Assembly (NCBI RefSeq): GCF_001292705.1
Contig: NZ_LGAK01000010.1
Location: 62,001 to 126,000 of the forward strand
Origin: Marinagarivorans algicola
GTDB lineage: Bacteria > Pseudomonadota > Gammaproteobacteria > Pseudomonadales > Cellvibrionaceae
Direction: 5' to 3'
Length of the DNA: 64,000 bases
Positions within the stretch are counted from its first letter, which is position 1. The number at the start of each line of letters is the position of its first letter. A program made the position numbers and the translations under genes. The notes beneath the pieces were generated by a model. It was not told the DNA's origin. It ran no database searches and saw nothing but the letters and a program-made list of their open reading frames with translations. Of the stretch, positions 47,109 through 55,911 are shown in pieces.

Positions 47109-47576
47109 ATGACAAAAACACACTCTAAAGGAGCCACACCTGCAGCGCCCGAGCCTAAAATGATTATTGGCAGCCTAGAAACCTGCAACTTGCCCGAATT
47201 AGGTATTAATAATTTGGAGATTCGCGTAGACACTGGCGCACAAACATCATCATTACACGTTGACAATATCACGCGCCTAAAACAAAACGGCAAACCATTT
47301 GTGCAATTTGATATTCACCCAGACATTTATAACATTGATGAGTTAGTTACTTGCTGTACACCTATTTGTGATATCCGCCGTATTAAATCATCAAATGGGG
47401 AGTCACAAGAGCGCTATGTGATTAAGACGCTATTGGAGCTGGGCGAACAAAGCTGGCCCATAGAAATCACTTTGACCGATCGCTCTGACATGAGCTACTT
47501 GATGCTATTTGGCCGTGAAGGCATGAGCCATAAAGTCCTCGTCGACCCCTCCCAAACCTTTATGCTCAGTAGCTAA
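47109..47576 (+). CDS. RimB-like retropepsin-type protease
   Basis: This 155-residue protein belongs to the family long annotated as ATP-dependent zinc protease. It has the motif IRVDTGAQTSSLHVDNI (Asp41-Thr-Gly), a retropepsin-type active site, and a C-terminal MLFGREGMSHKVLVDPS. In Pseudomonas the rimB product is a protease acting together with RimA and RimK on S6. It is the third gene of the rim operon here, 72 bp after the zinc hydrolase gene. Confidence 0.85.
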   Translation: MTKTHSKGATPAAPEPKMIIGSLETCNLPELGINNLEIRVDTGAQTSSLHVDNITRLKQNGKPFVQFDIHPDIYNIDELVTCCTPICDIRRIKSSNGESQERYVIKTLLELGEQSWPIEITLTDRSDMSYLMLFGREGMSHKVLVDPSQTFMLSS

Positions 47577-47673
47577 ATAAAGCCCACCTACAAGAAGTCA
47601 TCCTTGCGCGATCTAGAGCCAAGGATGGCAACCACATATACAACAGCTGATGACAAGCACTATCATTAAAAGA

Positions 47674-47790
47674 TAACTATTCAGAAGCACCGAAATTGGG
47701 CATGTAAAAATCATTGCGCTGATATGCCCAGAAAATAATCCATCATCAACACCCTATCCAATGAAATTTTTCAGCTTGGCTGAATAGTTA
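47674..47790. repeat. MITE-like dispersed repeat, copy A
   Basis: This 117-bp element has perfect 11-bp terminal inverted repeats, TAACTATTCAG and CTGAATAGTTA, and an inner inverted pair TTGGGCAT/ATGCCCA. It shares its 5' part with copy B and its 3' half with copy C. It lies between the convergent ends of the rimB-like gene and the 47863 gene. No transposase is encoded. Confidence 0.8.
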
Positions 47791-47862
47791 CCCCAATATT
47801 TACATAATTGTTTGCGGCGCGGTCGAGCCGTTGACTAAAGCACTTAGGCTCTACTCATCTTA

Positions 47863-48273
47863 TCACTGTGAATTTAATTGCTGCGCAGCGCGGTCATAGG
47901 CTTGATTTTGCCTATCGCGCGCACGATTCAGGGCGTCTCGCTTGCGATTAAGTTCATCGCGTTGTTGGTTGCTACGCTGTTCAATACGCTGACCTTCTAA
48001 ATCTAACTCGCGCATTTGCCGATTAAAATCTTGCTGCATGGCTTCGCGCTCACGATTCAAGCGTTCGTGCGCACGCTGCCTGTTACGCTCACGTTCACGC
48101 TGTGAAAATTGCTCATCATAATCAGGTTCGGTATGCTGCCAACGTGGCTCCTCAAGTGGCTGGTGATCGTTAGCTGACGCGCCTGCACCCCCAGTAGCTG
48201 CCGCTGTAATAATGATCACTCTAAGCCAGTGAGCAGGTATTTTTGGAGATATCATCATAATCAAAACTCTCAT
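47863..48273 (-). CDS. Exported Arg/Gln/Glu-rich coiled-coil protein
   Basis: This 136-residue protein has a hydrophobic N-terminus (about 15-35, ending GASAN) and then an extreme heptad-like helix of Arg, Glu, Gln and Asn (about 55-130: RERERNRQRAHERLNRERE and similar). The ATG at 48258 has a better-spaced GAGAG site than the ATG at 48273. I do not recognise a family; it is probably a periplasmic coiled coil. Confidence 0.6.
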   Translation of the reverse strand: MRVLIMMISPKIPAHWLRVIIITAAATGGAGASANDHQPLEEPRWQHTEPDYDEQFSQRERERNRQRAHERLNREREAMQQDFNRQMRELDLEGQRIEQRSNQQRDELNRKRDALNRARDRQNQAYDRAAQQLNSQ

Positions 48274-48567
48274 TATTTAGATCGTAGGCCCTTAAGTTAT
48301 GACAAAACAGGGCGATGTATTATAAAAATGTCAGCTCTCACCCTATAAAAACAAGGTAACTCTCAACCAAACTGAAAACCCCCTCCTGATAGGGTGCTGA
48401 CGGATTATTGACCGGGCGTTTAAGCGTCGGCCCTACCCATATAAGCACGCACATAATAGCGCCAGTGTCATTGTGCCGTCATATTTTGGCGCTACCGTAA
48501 CTTATAACGAGTCGCAATTATGCACCTTGTCATATAAAAACAGCTTAACAAAGGTCTAATTATTCCA

Positions 48568-48777
48568 ATGTCAGATAAAATTACCGGAAGCGTCAAATGG
48601 TTTAACGAAAGCAAAGGCTATGGCTTTATTAGTCGTGATAACGGAGCCGATTTGTTTGTGCATTTTAGTAGTATTCAAGGCACTGGTTTTAAAACACTAA
48701 AAGAAGGGCAGGCGGTCACTTTTACCGAGGGTGTAGGCCAAAAAGGCCCACAAGCAGAAAATGTAGAGCCAGTCTAA
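48568..48777 (+). CDS. CspA-family cold-shock protein
   Basis: This 69-residue OB-fold RNA chaperone has RNP1 as KGYGFI and RNP2 as LFVHFS. Such proteins melt mRNA structure during cold or stationary phase. It stands alone with a gap of about 294 bp upstream, enough for the long structured leader common to csp genes, and has its own terminator. Confidence 0.95.
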   Translation: MSDKITGSVKWFNESKGYGFISRDNGADLFVHFSSIQGTGFKTLKEGQAVTFTEGVGQKGPQAENVEPV

Positions 48778-48856
48778 CTCTTGCTAAACAAGCGTACAGC
48801 AATCGCTGACTGACTCTTAAGTGATTTAACAGTCAGAGCCTGATAAATGCGGGCAC

Positions 48857-48885
48857 AAAAAAACCGACTGCGAAAGTCGGTTTTT
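48857..48885. terminator. Bidirectional terminator csp / 48944 gene
   Basis: AAAAACCGACT (48859-48869) and AGTCGGTTTTT (48875-48885) form an 11-bp stem with a GCGAA loop and T-runs in both directions. It serves the plus-strand csp gene and the convergent minus-strand gene ending at 48944. Confidence 0.9.
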
Positions 48886-48943
48886 AAGTTGATTGACGAT
48901 ACATTATAGAGACCTTAACAGCGAGTCTATCGCTGCGCTCTTA

Positions 48944-49999
48944 TCAGTCTAATAATGATTTTTTAAAGGTCACAAACCGTGGCGATTCGGGATTACTCAT
49001 ATCATATAAAAAGACAAATTCTTGCCCCAAGCCCGCTTTTGAAACTTTGACTTGGTAGGTACGGCCAGCCACCCGAAAACGTGAAGAGGCTTGATGAATT
49101 ACAGCGTCAGCACGGTATTGCTGAGCACCTAAATATTTGAACATACCGTAATCGGTACCATCGGCGCCACGCAAAAACAAATTGACGCCACTGCTGCCGC
49201 CCGCACCACCAGACGCTAGCTTCGCTTGCATCCGTTGCATCTCAGCTTTGGCGCGTGCGCGTGCACTTTGTGTATCATCTTCAGCCATGACATCTTCAGC
49301 CGCAACCTTAGTGCTGGTACCTTTTGCTTGCGCCAATGCTAACTCGGCAGTTTGCGCACGCTCTATAGCAGATGTTGCACGCTCCTCAGCTTGCTCACGC
49401 TTTTCAGTTTCATTAAGTGCCACCTGTCTCAAGCGGTCATTTTCACGCTGTAAAGTTTCTAAGCGACGCTGTAGTAGTTCTTCGCGCGCGAGCACTTCAC
49501 TCTTAAGGTTTTGTGTATTTTGCTCTGTATTTTGGGCTTGGCGCGTTTTATTGACGCTGCTATTGAGTTTAGCAAGCTCACTTTTTAGCGCACCTAATTT
49601 AGACACGAGCTCCTCTTCTTTGGCTTCTAGGCGAACGACCGAAGAGATGCGCGATTTAATGCTTAAGTCTGCTAGCTCAATGCGCTGCTCGGCATTGCGT
49701 AAAAACTGCTCGTTTTCAGGGGTCGGCGCAGAGGTATAACGCTCTTGCGCTTGCTTGAGTTCTTTTTGTTTTTGCGCTAGGTCATTTTCGTAAGCTTTGA
49801 GCTTGTCTTGTGAGGCTTGGCGGCGTAATTTAGCAAAGCCAATTTCTTTCTCTAAGTACTCGGCTTCTTGCTTTTTATCCTCGAGCTGCTGGCCAAGCTC
49901 TGTTGCGGTAATTTGTGCGTGAGCGGTTACATTGACTAGCCCAAATGCAATCGCAACACAAAGCAGTGCCTTCTTTAATTTATTCATAATAATCTTCAT
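48944..49999 (-). CDS. Exported coiled-coil protein of unknown function
   Basis: This 351-residue protein has a signal peptide (residues 6-28, ending AHAQ) followed by a long coiled coil (about 35-250) with heptads of Leu, Glu, Lys and Arg. A compact C-terminal domain (about 275-351, from GGSSGVNLFLRGADGTDYGM to FVTFKKSLLD) looks beta-rich. The start could be ATG 49999 or ATG 49987. It is probably periplasmic or a cell-envelope scaffold; I do not recognise the C-terminal domain. Confidence 0.7.
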   Translation of the reverse strand: MKIIMNKLKKALLCVAIAFGLVNVTAHAQITATELGQQLEDKKQEAEYLEKEIGFAKLRRQASQDKLKAYENDLAQKQKELKQAQERYTSAPTPENEQFLRNAEQRIELADLSIKSRISSVVRLEAKEEELVSKLGALKSELAKLNSSVNKTRQAQNTEQNTQNLKSEVLAREELLQRRLETLQRENDRLRQVALNETEKREQAEERATSAIERAQTAELALAQAKGTSTKVAAEDVMAEDDTQSARARAKAEMQRMQAKLASGGAGGSSGVNLFLRGADGTDYGMFKYLGAQQYRADAVIHQASSRFRVAGRTYQVKVSKAGLGQEFVFLYDMSNPESPRFVTFKKSLLD

Positions 50000-50203
50000 T
50001 CAGGCCTTTAATCGGCAGTTTATGTATCCGCAGTTATTGTACAGTAAGGTAATAAACCTCAACGTGTCAAACATCGAATGTACATATTAGTATGTTGGGT
50101 TTGGTCACATTTGCCAGTAATCGCTGCACTATTTTACGTAATTTACGCCTAAATCCACTGCGTACCGGCAAGGCACCAACCTGCGCCCATGCACAATTTT
50201 GAC

Positions 50204-50914
50204 CTAGCTTGGCGGGTCAATACGCCCCGAGTCAGACGTATTCACTCGAAACCAACCGGCTATAGAATAGCGATCGCGCGTCGCTGGTAGCACCTCGTGC
50301 GGAAACTCTTCGCTCAAAAATACGACAACTTTAGCAAAACTAGGCACAACTTGAATACCCTTTTGATCCTCGCGATCACGATAGAGCACAAGCTCACCTC
50401 CGCAGGCCTCATCCCAATCACGATTTAAGTAAACCACTAAGGACACTGTGCGGCTCGCTTGCCCTTTAAAGGCATCAATATGGCGCCTATAAAAGTCACC
50501 TGCACGATAGTGCGCAAAATGACTCTCAAAAGAAAACAACCCCAAAAATAATCGCCTATTGAGCGCCTGCTGTAGTTGCTCAGCCCACTTTAACCACTCA
50601 CCATCAACACTCACATCAGCGCTATCAAGCCAGCGAATACGATCACTGCGCACAGCTTGGTTATGCTGATGACTCTCGTGCCTACCAATACCTGCACGCT
50701 CGAATGCTTCTGGGGGTAAGCTTGTCATACGAGCATGTAATTTTTTGGCTAACGCCAATGGCAATGCATTAGCTTGTACACTAAAGCCGTGCAGGTAAAC
50801 CTCTGTAGCAATAGCATCAAAGCGCGCACTATCAACATAGGTATTATCAACATGGGTATTATCAAAACTAGCCTCACTGCGGCTAGCACTATCAAAACAA
50901 GAAGAACGTGACAT
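50204..50914 (-). CDS. 2-oxoglutarate/Fe(II)-dependent oxygenase
   Basis: This 236-residue prolyl-4-hydroxylase-type dioxygenase has the iron ligands in YRRHIDAF (His-x-Asp) and EEFPHEV (His), and the 2-oxoglutarate-binding Arg in RYSIAGWFRVN. The core starts at about residue 45. The N-terminus carries a short five-residue repeat (FDNTH VDNTY VDSAR) encoded by a 15-bp tandem repeat at 50830-50859. Proline or arginine hydroxylation of a protein is possible; the substrate is unknown. Confidence 0.85.
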   Translation of the reverse strand: MSRSSCFDSASRSEASFDNTHVDNTYVDSARFDAIATEVYLHGFSVQANALPLALAKKLHARMTSLPPEAFERAGIGRHESHQHNQAVRSDRIRWLDSADVSVDGEWLKWAEQLQQALNRRLFLGLFSFESHFAHYRAGDFYRRHIDAFKGQASRTVSLVVYLNRDWDEACGGELVLYRDREDQKGIQVVPSFAKVVVFLSEEFPHEVLPATRDRYSIAGWFRVNTSDSGRIDPPS

Positions 50915-50980
50915 AAATACCCTAGCACATTAAACACAAATAAGAGCTGAGTTATACCTGCAATCACTAGGTAGCTCAAC

Positions 50981-51178
50981 CTATTCACCATCGTCATCAT
51001 CAATAATACTCAAGGATAAAAATGATAGTCCAGCCAAACAAAAAATCTGCATGCCCAACGGCATAAAGAAAATAATCGCACCACTGTATATCCACAAGTC
51101 GCGCACATACCTTTTGCGCTCACCATCACTGTGCGCTTGACAGCGCCGGTGCTCATCGCTGTTTTTTTTGTTACCCAT
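50981..51178 (-). CDS. Small membrane protein, 65 aa
   Basis: The ATG at 51178 follows a GGGGGG-rich ribosome binding site and gives MGNKKNSDEHRRCQAHSDGE, a charged N-terminus, followed by two hydrophobic segments (about 30-58) and an acidic tail DDDDGE. It lies between the oxygenase and Nudix genes on the same strand. I do not recognise a family. Confidence 0.5.
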   Translation of the reverse strand: MGNKKNSDEHRRCQAHSDGERKRYVRDLWIYSGAIIFFMPLGMQIFCLAGLSFLSLSIIDDDDGE

Positions 51179-51295
51179 GTCGCCCCCCTTAATGCTAAGA
51201 CTCAAGCAGGCTAAGCGCTTAAATGTCGCCATCACCTGAAGTGTAGTCATAACCTAAGCGGTAGCCATCACATCAACCAAAGTAAAGCCTGAGTA

Positions 51296-51880
51296 TCAAC
51301 ATTTATGGACTTTAAACCACAAACCCGCAATCATTAAACTCGCGGTATGCAGTAACGGGGCATCCAGATGTGCAAGAAACTGCTTTGCCGATAACTTAAC
51401 AACGCGAATATCTTCGCTCTCAGCCGCAACACCATGTATGCCCTCTACTTGGGTAGCATCGATTTGAGCATAAAAGAGGGTTGTCTTCTCGGTACAAGCC
51501 CCTACCGAGCCAAAGTAATTCCCGATAAATTCTAGCTCGCCCACCTGCGCACCGCTTTCTTCTTCTGCCTCTCTGCGGGCAACATCCTCCAAACTCTCCT
51601 CTGGCTCGACCATGCCTGCCACCAATTCGGTAAGCCAAGGGTTGTCCTCATGTATAGCGCCCGCCCTAAATTGCTCAACTAATACAATTTCATCTCTCGT
51701 AGGATCGTGTAATAGTACCGCCACCGCATGGCCGCGCTCCATGACTTCACGCACCACAGGCTGGCTCATGCCCCCTCGATGTAAACTGTGCTGTAAAGTG
51801 TATCTATTGAGCTTTAAAAAACCGCTATATAAGCTCTTTTTATTTAGTACGGTAAATTTTTTATTATTCACGCCATTCAC
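51296..51880 (-). CDS. nudF: ADP-ribose pyrophosphatase (Nudix hydrolase)
   Basis: This 194-residue protein has a perfect Nudix box: G89, E95 and REAEEESG at 103-110. It then continues IGNYFGSVGACTEKTTLFYAQID, the NudF/ADPRase pattern. It hydrolyses ADP-ribose to AMP and ribose 5-phosphate and is close to E. coli NudF in length. It is probably a single-gene unit. Confidence 0.9.
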   Translation of the reverse strand: MNGVNNKKFTVLNKKSLYSGFLKLNRYTLQHSLHRGGMSQPVVREVMERGHAVAVLLHDPTRDEIVLVEQFRAGAIHEDNPWLTELVAGMVEPEESLEDVARREAEEESGAQVGELEFIGNYFGSVGACTEKTTLFYAQIDATQVEGIHGVAAESEDIRVVKLSAKQFLAHLDAPLLHTASLMIAGLWFKVHKC

Positions 51881-51979
51881 AATCGGGCTCCTTTAATATT
51901 GGCTAACAACTCAGTAGCTTTCAAAATCATAATGGGGGCTTTATTACCACGAATTACCCAATTCTGACATAGGGGCGGG

Positions 51980-52540
51980 CTAGCTCGCACCACACGTACC
52001 AATAGTATTTACAAAATTAAAATACGGCTGCACGACAACGGCCGGACAAGCGCTTTCCGGTGGGTATTGCCCCTGTTCAATAATCGCCCGAATAGCGGTA
52101 CTGCGTATAGACTTTTGCTCTTTGGCAACCCAACGCCCCCAGCGCAAGTCAATATCTTCACTTTTATAAAACTTGGCCCACGTAGCCGCTGCAGCATTAT
52201 CTGGCCCTACCACAAATGTTAATGTACTACGGGGCTCTATGACCTCTATGGCTTCAAGTACATCAAAGGTATAAATAGGGACACCAAAAGGTTTTTGCGC
52301 AGCAATTTTTTGTTCAATATCACTGACCTCAACACGCGCGCCCCAGCCTGCATACACCCTCAGCGCCTCAACCATCGCAAGCCTTAAAGTAAAAGGAGCC
52401 ATTTTTTTGCCAAATGCATGGGCAAAACTGGGCACCAATATAACGCGATCAAATAAAGTCAGTGCCTGCTCAACAACATTTGCATGCCCCATATGCGGCG
52501 GGTTAAAAGCCGAACCCAATACTGCAATTCGATGACTCAT
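51980..52540 (-). CDS. NadD-like nucleotidyltransferase
   Basis: This 186-residue protein has the HxGH nucleotidyltransferase motif at 16-19 (GSAFNPPHMGH) and a KSIRSTAIR motif (SxTxxR) near residue 150. It resembles NadD but is shorter and lacks the usual rlmH/rsfS neighbours, so it may be a paralogue or act in NMN/nicotinate adenylylation. Its C-terminus (TIGTCGAS) is unlike NadD. Confidence 0.75.
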   Translation of the reverse strand: MSHRIAVLGSAFNPPHMGHANVVEQALTLFDRVILVPSFAHAFGKKMAPFTLRLAMVEALRVYAGWGARVEVSDIEQKIAAQKPFGVPIYTFDVLEAIEVIEPRSTLTFVVGPDNAAAATWAKFYKSEDIDLRWGRWVAKEQKSIRSTAIRAIIEQGQYPPESACPAVVVQPYFNFVNTIGTCGAS

Positions 52541-52615
52541 GTTTAGTACTTCCTATGCGCTTGATTACCACTTAGCTCTCACTCTCGCAGATGTAACAAC
52601 TGCTCTGCAATAGCT

Positions 52616-54298
52616 CTAACTCATATGGCGCTGCTGGCGCTGTAATGATTTGTTTTTACTCACAGGCTCTACATGCTGCACCGCATACAAATTAAGCCCC
52701 TCAAATACGCTCTTTAATTTTGATGCGCTATAGTCTTCTTTTAATTTAGAAATCACCAAGGCATGCTTTTCAGGAAACAAGGCTTCTATCGCCTGCGAAA
52801 AAAACTCATAAAGCTTTTTAAGGCTAATATTATGGCTTTGCCCTGTTTTATCATAAATCCATTGTGTGATGGCCATAAACTCATCAAATGGTTTATCTGA
52901 TAAGACGTGAGGCAGGGTATATTTAAATCGCCCTGAGTTACCAATCATATCCCAGTAGCGCGCAAAGCGATTGATTTTTTGCATTGTCGAAAATCCGACC
53001 CTATCAGTACTTAATATATTAAACGGTGGCAATGGATTGAAGCGTAAATCAAAAGCTTTGGTATGCCGAATAATAGGACTGCCCTTTAAACGCTTTAATA
53101 TACCCAATTGTATTTCATGAGGACGGCAATGATATAACTGATTAAAGCTCTCTTTAAAGGAATCGAATGTTTCACCGGGCAGCCCAAAAATAAGATCAGC
53201 ATGGATATGCGCAGAGGTATTATCTCTAAGCCAGATCAAATTATCTTTTGATTTAGTGTTGTTTTGCTTGCGACTAATATTTGCTTGTACTTCGGTATTA
53301 AAAGTTTGTATACCCACCTCAAATTGCAGACTCCCCACGGGGAATTGCGCCAGTAATACTTTTAATTTATCGGGTAAATGATCAGGTACAACTTCAAAGT
53401 GCAGATAAAGATCATCCGTCATTCTCTCTAAAAAAAACTGCATTATTTTTATTGTAGTTTTGATATTTAAATTAAAAGTTCTATCAATAAACTTAAAATT
53501 ACGTGCACCTCGTTGATACAGAATTTCCATCTGCTCAAGAAATGACTCTAATTCGAATGGCGTAGAGGTGGTATCTAAAGCTGACAAACAAAATTCACAT
53601 TTAAACGGACAACCACGCGATGCCTCGACATAGAGCAAACGATTTTTTAAATCGTCATCGGTATAATATTGATAAGGCAATGCTATGTCTTTTAATGGTA
53701 TTGGCTTTGATTTAAGTATTTTTTGATCTGGCGCTGCATCATTGATAATACTCTTACACAGCGCATAAAAACTAATATCTGCAGGCCCAGTTAATACATA
53801 ATCAGCGCAGTTAACAATCGCTTGATCCTGCGTTTCATAGCTCACCTCTGGACCACCCAAAATAATTTTAATCTCAGGGGCAATCACTTTTAATAAATTA
53901 ACAACATCGGTAGTTTCACTAATATTCCATATATATACACCAAAACCAATAATATCAGGCTTAGAAGCTAATATTTGCTCAACAATATCCATTGCACGGG
54001 TTTGTATAATAAACTCTTTTATTTCACAAAAAGCTTGCAACTCTTTGAGATTAGCATAAAGATAACGCAAGCCAAAACTGGTATGAAAAAAGCGAGCATT
54101 GAGCGTAGATAGCACAATTTTCGGCGCATCTTGATCTATACGATGGCTCGCGGGTACACGCTGACCAACAGTGTCAGGCTTTATTACTTCTTCACAAACC
54201 TCTTGTAAAGAAATATCTTGCGCTAACGGTATCTGTACAGCTACATATTCGGAATGGTATTCGGGATGCTTGCTTTGCTCGGCCATACGGAGTGACAC
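52616..54298 (-). CDS. B12-binding radical SAM protein with DUF4080
   Basis: This 560-residue enzyme has an N-terminal cobalamin-binding Rossmann-like domain (about 60-185; PDIIGFGVYIWNISETTDVV, then IILGGPEVSYE) and a radical SAM domain with C230-PFK-C234-EF-C237 binding the 4Fe-4S cluster. The C-terminal section (about 430-560) is DUF4080-like. Members of this group are often uncharacterised methylases or rearrangement enzymes. It stands alone, 75 bp upstream of the NadD-like gene on the same strand, and is divergent from the M14 gene. Confidence 0.85.
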   Translation of the reverse strand: MSLRMAEQSKHPEYHSEYVAVQIPLAQDISLQEVCEEVIKPDTVGQRVPASHRIDQDAPKIVLSTLNARFFHTSFGLRYLYANLKELQAFCEIKEFIIQTRAMDIVEQILASKPDIIGFGVYIWNISETTDVVNLLKVIAPEIKIILGGPEVSYETQDQAIVNCADYVLTGPADISFYALCKSIINDAAPDQKILKSKPIPLKDIALPYQYYTDDDLKNRLLYVEASRGCPFKCEFCLSALDTTSTPFELESFLEQMEILYQRGARNFKFIDRTFNLNIKTTIKIMQFFLERMTDDLYLHFEVVPDHLPDKLKVLLAQFPVGSLQFEVGIQTFNTEVQANISRKQNNTKSKDNLIWLRDNTSAHIHADLIFGLPGETFDSFKESFNQLYHCRPHEIQLGILKRLKGSPIIRHTKAFDLRFNPLPPFNILSTDRVGFSTMQKINRFARYWDMIGNSGRFKYTLPHVLSDKPFDEFMAITQWIYDKTGQSHNISLKKLYEFFSQAIEALFPEKHALVISKLKEDYSASKLKSVFEGLNLYAVQHVEPVSKNKSLQRQQRHMS

Positions 54299-54869
54299 AC
54301 CTATAAGAATAATGCCGCCATTATACGACGCTTGTTACAGTTATTCAGCAAGCTTCATCGTGCGCTGGCAATCGCGTGCAATGCCTGTCGCCCCCAAACA
54401 CGTGCATCGTCGCCGCGAGCGATTCATAATTGCCAAGTAACGGCACCATCTTTTAATTGGCATTGCGAATGCTTATCCACAATAACGGTGATTTTTTAGT
54501 TTTAATAAAAAACGACGCCCACTGAGTACAGTGTGTACTCAACAATCAACACAACTACGAGGCAAAATAAATACCACGCCTACTACAAAAGCAACCGCTG
54601 AAGCCTCCAAATTCACCATACATTACCAGCTAAGCGTGCAAAAATCGTTCTCATGAAAAGAAAACACAGATAAAGACTATCGGGTCAAACATTAATGAAG
54701 GCTCATTGTGCGGTACACTAGGCAACTATAACCCGCACAAAAACCAAGCACTTGATGATGTTGATTGCAAACAGTCAGTTTATTAGCGTGCTTTGTGCGG
54801 CAACCAATACATTTTAACCACCAACAATACATTTTAACACCAACATAAGTCAGGATTAAAAAGGGCTAT
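54299..54869. promoter_or_regulatory. Divergent intergenic region radical SAM / M14, with tandem repeat
   Basis: This 571-bp gap has no gene. Just before the M14 start, two near-identical units of about 20 bp (54806-54825 and 54826-54844; AATACATTTTAAC plus ACCAAC) are repeated in tandem, ending 25 bp before the ATG. Promoters for both flanking genes must lie here; none was clear. Confidence 0.45.
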
Positions 54870-55787
54870 ATGAGCAGAGAAATCTATCCAATCGGCACTC
54901 CGGGTAAAGCTTGGGGCGAAACCGAAAAAGCGCAATGGTTGGCCAACCAATCAGTAAAGCGGGAGTATAAAATTGAGGTACTCGATAAAATTATGCCGTT
55001 ACAAAAGCAATATGATATCGTGCAGTACGGCGCCTTACCCTACGATGAAAACCGTTATCCACTATATGCCATTAAAACCAAAAACTGGAACCCATCACTG
55101 CCTAATATCATGGTCACAGGGGGTGTACACGGTTATGAAACAAGCGGGGTACAAGGCGCCATTGAGTTTGTTCACACTGAACTTTCTCGCTATCAAGCTC
55201 ACTTCAACTTTATTGTACTGCCGTGTATTAGCCCGTGGGGATACGAGACTATCAACCGCTGGAACCCTCTCGCCCTAGACCCTAATCGCTCTTTTTATGT
55301 TGACTCGCCCGCCCCTGAATCTGCACAAGCGATGGCTTACATTCAGTCACTAGGCATTGATCTGTTGGCGCATTTTGATTTACATGAAACCACCGATACC
55401 GATAATTCTGAATTCAGGCCGGCACTCGACGCCCGAGACGGTACGCAGAGTCAAATCTGGGCGATTCCCGATGGCTTTTACGGCGTCGGCGACTCATCAA
55501 ACCCGCAACCAGCATTTCAGAAAGCCATTATCGATGCGGTAGAAAAAGTTACCCATATCGCTCCCCCCGACCCTGACGGGAAGTTAATAGGTGCAAAAAT
55601 AGAGCAAAAAGGCGTAATTAACTACGATAAACGAAAGCTCTTTTTATGCGGTGGTTTTGCAGGTGGGGAGTTTGTGACAACCACCGAGGTGTACCCCGAT
55701 AGCCCTCGCGCTAACGCACAAAATTGCACATTAGCACAAGTAGCCGTGATTACTGGCGGGCTAGATTATATATTGAGTCAAAATTAA
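54870..55787 (+). CDS. M14-family zinc carboxypeptidase-like protein
   Basis: This 305-residue protein has the metal motif H87-G-Y-E90 (GGVHGYETSG), then NPLALDPNRSF with the substrate-binding Asn-Arg, and HFDLHETTD with the third ligand. That places it in the M14/AspA-AstE superfamily, cutting C-terminal residues or acyl groups. There is no signal peptide, so it is cytoplasmic. It is a second zinc hydrolase in this region besides the rim-linked one, which it resembles only distantly. Confidence 0.8.
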   Translation: MSREIYPIGTPGKAWGETEKAQWLANQSVKREYKIEVLDKIMPLQKQYDIVQYGALPYDENRYPLYAIKTKNWNPSLPNIMVTGGVHGYETSGVQGAIEFVHTELSRYQAHFNFIVLPCISPWGYETINRWNPLALDPNRSFYVDSPAPESAQAMAYIQSLGIDLLAHFDLHETTDTDNSEFRPALDARDGTQSQIWAIPDGFYGVGDSSNPQPAFQKAIIDAVEKVTHIAPPDPDGKLIGAKIEQKGVINYDKRKLFLCGGFAGGEFVTTTEVYPDSPRANAQNCTLAQVAVITGGLDYILSQN

Positions 55788-55789
55788 CG

Positions 55790-55871
55790 TAACTATTCAG
55801 AGATACCGCAATTGGGCACTGATGAATCAGTGTCCTAGCTGGTGAATTTTTTCGGTTTGGCTGAATAGTTA
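55790..55871. repeat. MITE-like dispersed repeat, copy B
   Basis: This 82-bp element has the same perfect 11-bp inverted ends, TAACTATTCAG and CTGAATAGTTA, and shares ACCGxAATTGGGCA with copy A, but has a shorter middle. It starts 3 bp after the M14 stop and sits in the convergent gap before the uvrC end. Confidence 0.8.
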
Positions 55872-55911
55872 CAAGTTAACACACTAAAAATCACGTAGTA
55901 GCTAACACCCG

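Noticed and set aside
49182-49739. 185-codon plus frame rich in Cys, Ser and Arg
   Set aside because: Antisense of the coiled-coil gene at 48944-49999; the composition reflects the repetitive opposite strand.
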